Assembly: GCA_047975785.1 (NCBI GenBank)
Contig: JBKEEC010000130.1
Coordinates: forward strand, 1-8,460
Length of the DNA stretch: 8,460 nucleotides
Reading direction: 5' to 3'
Origin: JACXVD01 sp047975785
Lineage (GTDB): Bacteria; Pseudomonadota; Alphaproteobacteria; Sphingomonadales; Sphingomonadaceae
Of this stretch, positions 6,289 to 8,460 are shown in pieces; the stretch's first letter is position 1, and every line of letters starts with the position of its first letter. Position numbers and translations under genes: made by a program. The notes under the pieces were generated by a model. The model saw nothing but the letters and a program-made list of their open reading frames with translations, was not told where the DNA came from and did not search any database.

Positions 6289-7404
6289 TCAGCTAACCTG
6301 TGAAAAATCAAGATCGCGCGCGGTGAACACCCTGATTGGCTCTCCCTGACGAACACGCACGGTCGGGCTGATCTGGCCATTCTGTTCAATCGCAGCAGCA
6401 GCGGCGCTTTGCCCCCCGCCCAGCACAATCGATGCCCCGCCGGATGAAACTGCAGACAGACCGCCAATAACCGAAAGCAGCATGGCAGAACCGAACCGCT
6501 GGAAGAAGTGACTGTTCACCTTGCCCGGAAGGCCTGCTGTCCCATCAAAACCCACAGCCGGAGACGCCAGATCAACCGAAGCGCCATCCGGACGCATAAC
6601 CCGCGTCCAGATAACATAGGCCCGTTTCTGTCCGCCCTGAAGGCCCGACTGATATTGCCCGATCAGGCGGCTGGAACGCGGAATAAGCACCCGTGTGCCA
6701 TCAAAGCTCCGCACATCCTGACTGACCACTGCCCGGACATAACCCGGCACATCGGTATTGATAGCCGTTTCAATAATAGCCGGTATTAATGTGCCCTGTG
6801 TCACCGTGGTTTGCGGATTGACCATGGCCTTTGCCGTGGCGGTTGCCCCGCCAACCCCGCCAATACGACTGGCAAAATCATTTGCATTGTTTCCTGTTCC
6901 TGTAGTTTGCCCCGGAACGGGCGCAGTGATCGTTCCGGAAGGAACCGGCAGGCTGCTGGAATCAAAGACCACTGTAGGGCTTGCATAAGGATTGGCCACA
7001 GGTGCAGCCGCCACCACAGGCGGGTTCGCCAGAACCGGCGCAGGTGCAGGGTCAGATAACGGCACAGGCGCAGGCGATGCCGGAGCAGGCGTAATGGCCT
7101 CTGGCGGAACTTCAGGCGCCAGCTGTCCGGCTGATTGCGCTTCCTGTTGACCGCCTACTCCTTGCGCCGGCTCCACCCGCGCCATATTCATCCCCCAGAA
7201 TGTGACCGCACCAAGGCCTGCCACCAGGGCAATACCTGCAACCAGACCAACCGCATCGGATTTGTTCTTGCGCCGGGTGACTGCCGGATAGGTATTACGG
7301 CTGGCCAGATCAATGATTTCTGCCGATTGCTGCTCGCGTGGATCAGCATCATTAGCGGCACCGTCCTCGCCTTTCCTGATGGGCAAACGCATGGCCAGAC
7401 GCAT
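6289..7404 (-). CDS. virB10: Type IV secretion system core protein VirB10 (TrbI family)
   Basis: Spans from inner to outer membrane in the secretion channel and is thought to relay ATPase energy to the outer-membrane pore. Of 371 residues, 1-50 are a charged cytoplasmic tail, 51-70 (AVGLVAGIALVAGLGAVTFW after D50) form one membrane helix, and about 95-165 are a Pro/Ala-rich periplasmic linker. The conserved TrbI/VirB10 barrel begins near 200 with TQGTLIPAIIETAINTDVPG and includes LIPRSSRLIGQY (240-251). HFFQRFGSAMLLSVIGGLSA (299-318) matches the antenna region that forms the outer-membrane pore helices. The ATG overlaps the virB9 stop as TAATG. GGAGG at 7418-7414, nine bases upstream within virB9, supports this start over M5. 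Confidence 0.95.
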   Translation of the reverse strand: MRLAMRLPIRKGEDGAANDADPREQQSAEIIDLASRNTYPAVTRRKNKSDAVGLVAGIALVAGLGAVTFWGMNMARVEPAQGVGGQQEAQSAGQLAPEVPPEAITPAPASPAPVPLSDPAPAPVLANPPVVAAAPVANPYASPTVVFDSSSLPVPSGTITAPVPGQTTGTGNNANDFASRIGGVGGATATAKAMVNPQTTVTQGTLIPAIIETAINTDVPGYVRAVVSQDVRSFDGTRVLIPRSSRLIGQYQSGLQGGQKRAYVIWTRVMRPDGASVDLASPAVGFDGTAGLPGKVNSHFFQRFGSAMLLSVIGGLSAVSSGGASIVLGGGQSAAAAAIEQNGQISPTVRVRQGEPIRVFTARDLDFSQVS

Positions 7405-8198
7405 TATTCTATACCTCCGTTCTGGTTCGGCTGATGGTGGGCAAGTGCCGGGTCATGAGGCACCTGAAGGGACCGCTGCGGCCCATTATTGACAAGCATT
7501 GCTTTATCCTTGCCTGATCGCAAGATGATTTGCTGCGGCACACCATCCACTACAATCACATCTCCGCGCACGGTAAAATTGACCGGACCTTCCGTGCCCT
7601 TTTCATCGGTAACAAGAATGGCCGGTATGGCCGTGCCGGATGGCCAGGCCAGAAATGTCGCCGTCCCGTCATCATAGGTGCGGGCAGGCAAAAGATTGCG
7701 CTCCCCCGATCCTGCCCAGTCAAAATTCAATTCCGCAGGATCAACCACAGCATAAGGGTCATTTACGGCCGCCATCTCTACTGCATTGGGCGCCTCGCCC
7801 AGCATGGAGGCAGTTTCAGCTTCGGGTTCATCCGGATAGATGAAACGAAGCACATAAAGCGGGCGTGCCTTGCCCGATGCAACGAGGTCGAACAGATAGG
7901 TCCGCTTGTCCGTTACCACGGTCATATTGGTTGCCGCTGTTGCGCTGAGCGGCTTCACGAACAGCAGATTGGCACGTTTGTTTGGTGTCACCTGCCAACT
8001 GGTTGAATCCCCGATGGCAACATTTTCAATATGCTCGCCATCTTCAAAGGCGATGGTTGCCTGCACTTTGGGGCGTCCTTCAATCCGGTATACCTGTCCC
8101 GGATCATAAAACCGCTCCACCAGACGCGGGTCATCTGCCCAGGCAGGTGCAAGGGGCACAGCAGCAAGACAAAGCGCGATGAGCGCCGGACGGATCAT
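7404..8198 (-). CDS. virB9: Type IV secretion system core protein VirB9 (CagX/TrbG family)
   Basis: Periplasmic and outer-membrane-associated core component that joins VirB10 in the channel ring. It has 264 residues. A Sec signal peptide (hydrophobic 4-19, AWA before the likely cleavage at 21/22) lacks a lipobox, so it is not a lipoprotein. The N-terminal beta domain (about 25-120) includes AIGDSTSWQV (61-70). A linker (121-158) follows, then the C-terminal domain with the family signature TYDDGTATFLAWP (174-186) and DVIVVDGVPQQIILR (213-227). A polar His/Pro/Asn tail ends the protein. Its ATG overlaps the preceding stop codon as ATGA, with GGAG at 8210-8207 eight bases upstream, and its own stop overlaps virB10, so the block is tightly co-translated. 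In P-type systems a VirB7 lipoprotein partners VirB9; none is seen here. Confidence 0.95.
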   Translation of the reverse strand: MIRPALIALCLAAVPLAPAWADDPRLVERFYDPGQVYRIEGRPKVQATIAFEDGEHIENVAIGDSTSWQVTPNKRANLLFVKPLSATAATNMTVVTDKRTYLFDLVASGKARPLYVLRFIYPDEPEAETASMLGEAPNAVEMAAVNDPYAVVDPAELNFDWAGSGERNLLPARTYDDGTATFLAWPSGTAIPAILVTDEKGTEGPVNFTVRGDVIVVDGVPQQIILRSGKDKAMLVNNGPQRSLQVPHDPALAHHQPNQNGGIE

Positions 8199-8460
8199 TT
8201 AAACGTCTCCGAACTGGATGTGTTGGCCGGACGGAACCGGTTTCCGATCCCCCGCGCGCGCGAAACAGCAGACACACCGCCCATATGAGTGCCCGCACCG
8301 GATGATCCCGGTAGTGGATTGGTAACAATGCGTGTTTCCCGGCTCATTCCACCAGTATCATTTGCGGCCAGAGCTACAGGAATGGCTGAGACAGGAATAT
8401 GACGGCCGGAGGACGGGATTGACGCAGGTGAAGGAGCATTGCCAGCAGCAGAAGCAGATA
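8195..8460 (-). CDS. C-terminal fragment of a probable VirB6 (TrbL/VirB6-type) protein, partial
   Basis: An open minus-strand frame enters from the right edge and gives 87 residues before a TGA that overlaps the virB9 ATG as ATGA. 47 of the 87 residues are Ser, Ala, Gly or Pro, there is no membrane segment, and a short basic stretch RARGIGNRFRP (67-77) lies near the end. Such disordered low-complexity tails are common at the end of polytopic VirB6/TrbL proteins, which form the inner-membrane channel, and virB6 commonly lies upstream of virB9. The identity rests on position and composition, because the membrane helices would lie outside the window. A VirB8 is less likely, since it normally ends in a folded NTF2-like domain. 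That this is a real coding sequence is likely from the four-base overlap with virB9; the VirB6 call is moderate. Confidence 0.6.
   Translation of the reverse strand, partial: SASAAGNAPSPASIPSSGRHIPVSAIPVALAANDTGGMSRETRIVTNPLPGSSGAGTHMGGVSAVSRARGIGNRFRPANTSSSETFK

Noticed and set aside
1..8460. CRISPR array, insertion sequence or transposase
   Set aside because: No regularly spaced repeats, terminal inverted repeats with a transposase, or recombinase motifs were seen on either strand.

Overview
The window reads as ordinary-composition chromosomal DNA of an alphaproteobacterium, most likely Sphingomonadales or a close relative. This is inferred from family resemblance only: a WalW-like polysaccharide deacetylase, a ppk1-ppx pair with alphaproteobacterial-style sequences, and a P-type VirB9-VirB10-VirB11 set. 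It cannot be settled without a database search.

Layout: (1) bases 2-1033, plus strand, hold a polysaccharide deacetylase whose reading frame is open to the left edge. (2) Bases 1106-1181, plus strand, hold a complete tRNA with anticodon CAU and an encoded CCA end, better explained as tRNA-Ile2 than as tRNA-Met. (3) Bases 1182-1394 are a 213-base non-coding gap unusually rich in hairpins, where the plus-strand tRNA unit meets the minus-strand ppx. (4) Bases 1395-5104, minus strand, are the polyphosphate operon ppk1-ppx, with stop and start codons overlapping as TGATG. (5) Bases 5105-5263 separate ppk from the next block and hold a direct repeat bracketing a possible -10 box, an inverted repeat and a hairpin. 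(6) Bases 5264-8460, minus strand, are the distal end of a type IV secretion operon, read in the order [VirB6-like C-terminus]-virB9-virB10-virB11, with overlapping or closely spaced junctions.

PPK1 makes polyphosphate from ATP and Ppx degrades it, so the two are co-expressed opposing enzymes. VirB9 and VirB10 are parts of the envelope-spanning core of a type IV secretion channel, and VirB11 is its cytoplasmic hexameric ATPase. No virD4, virB7 or virB8 lies in the visible part. Nothing in the sequence ties the secretion genes to the polyphosphate genes beyond adjacency on the same strand.

I found no mobile element, CRISPR array or clearly new system. The most useful leads are the structured 1182-1394 gap, the repeat pair around the putative ppk promoter, and the direct junction of the VirB6-like gene with virB9. 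There is no gene-free stretch longer than 300 bases.
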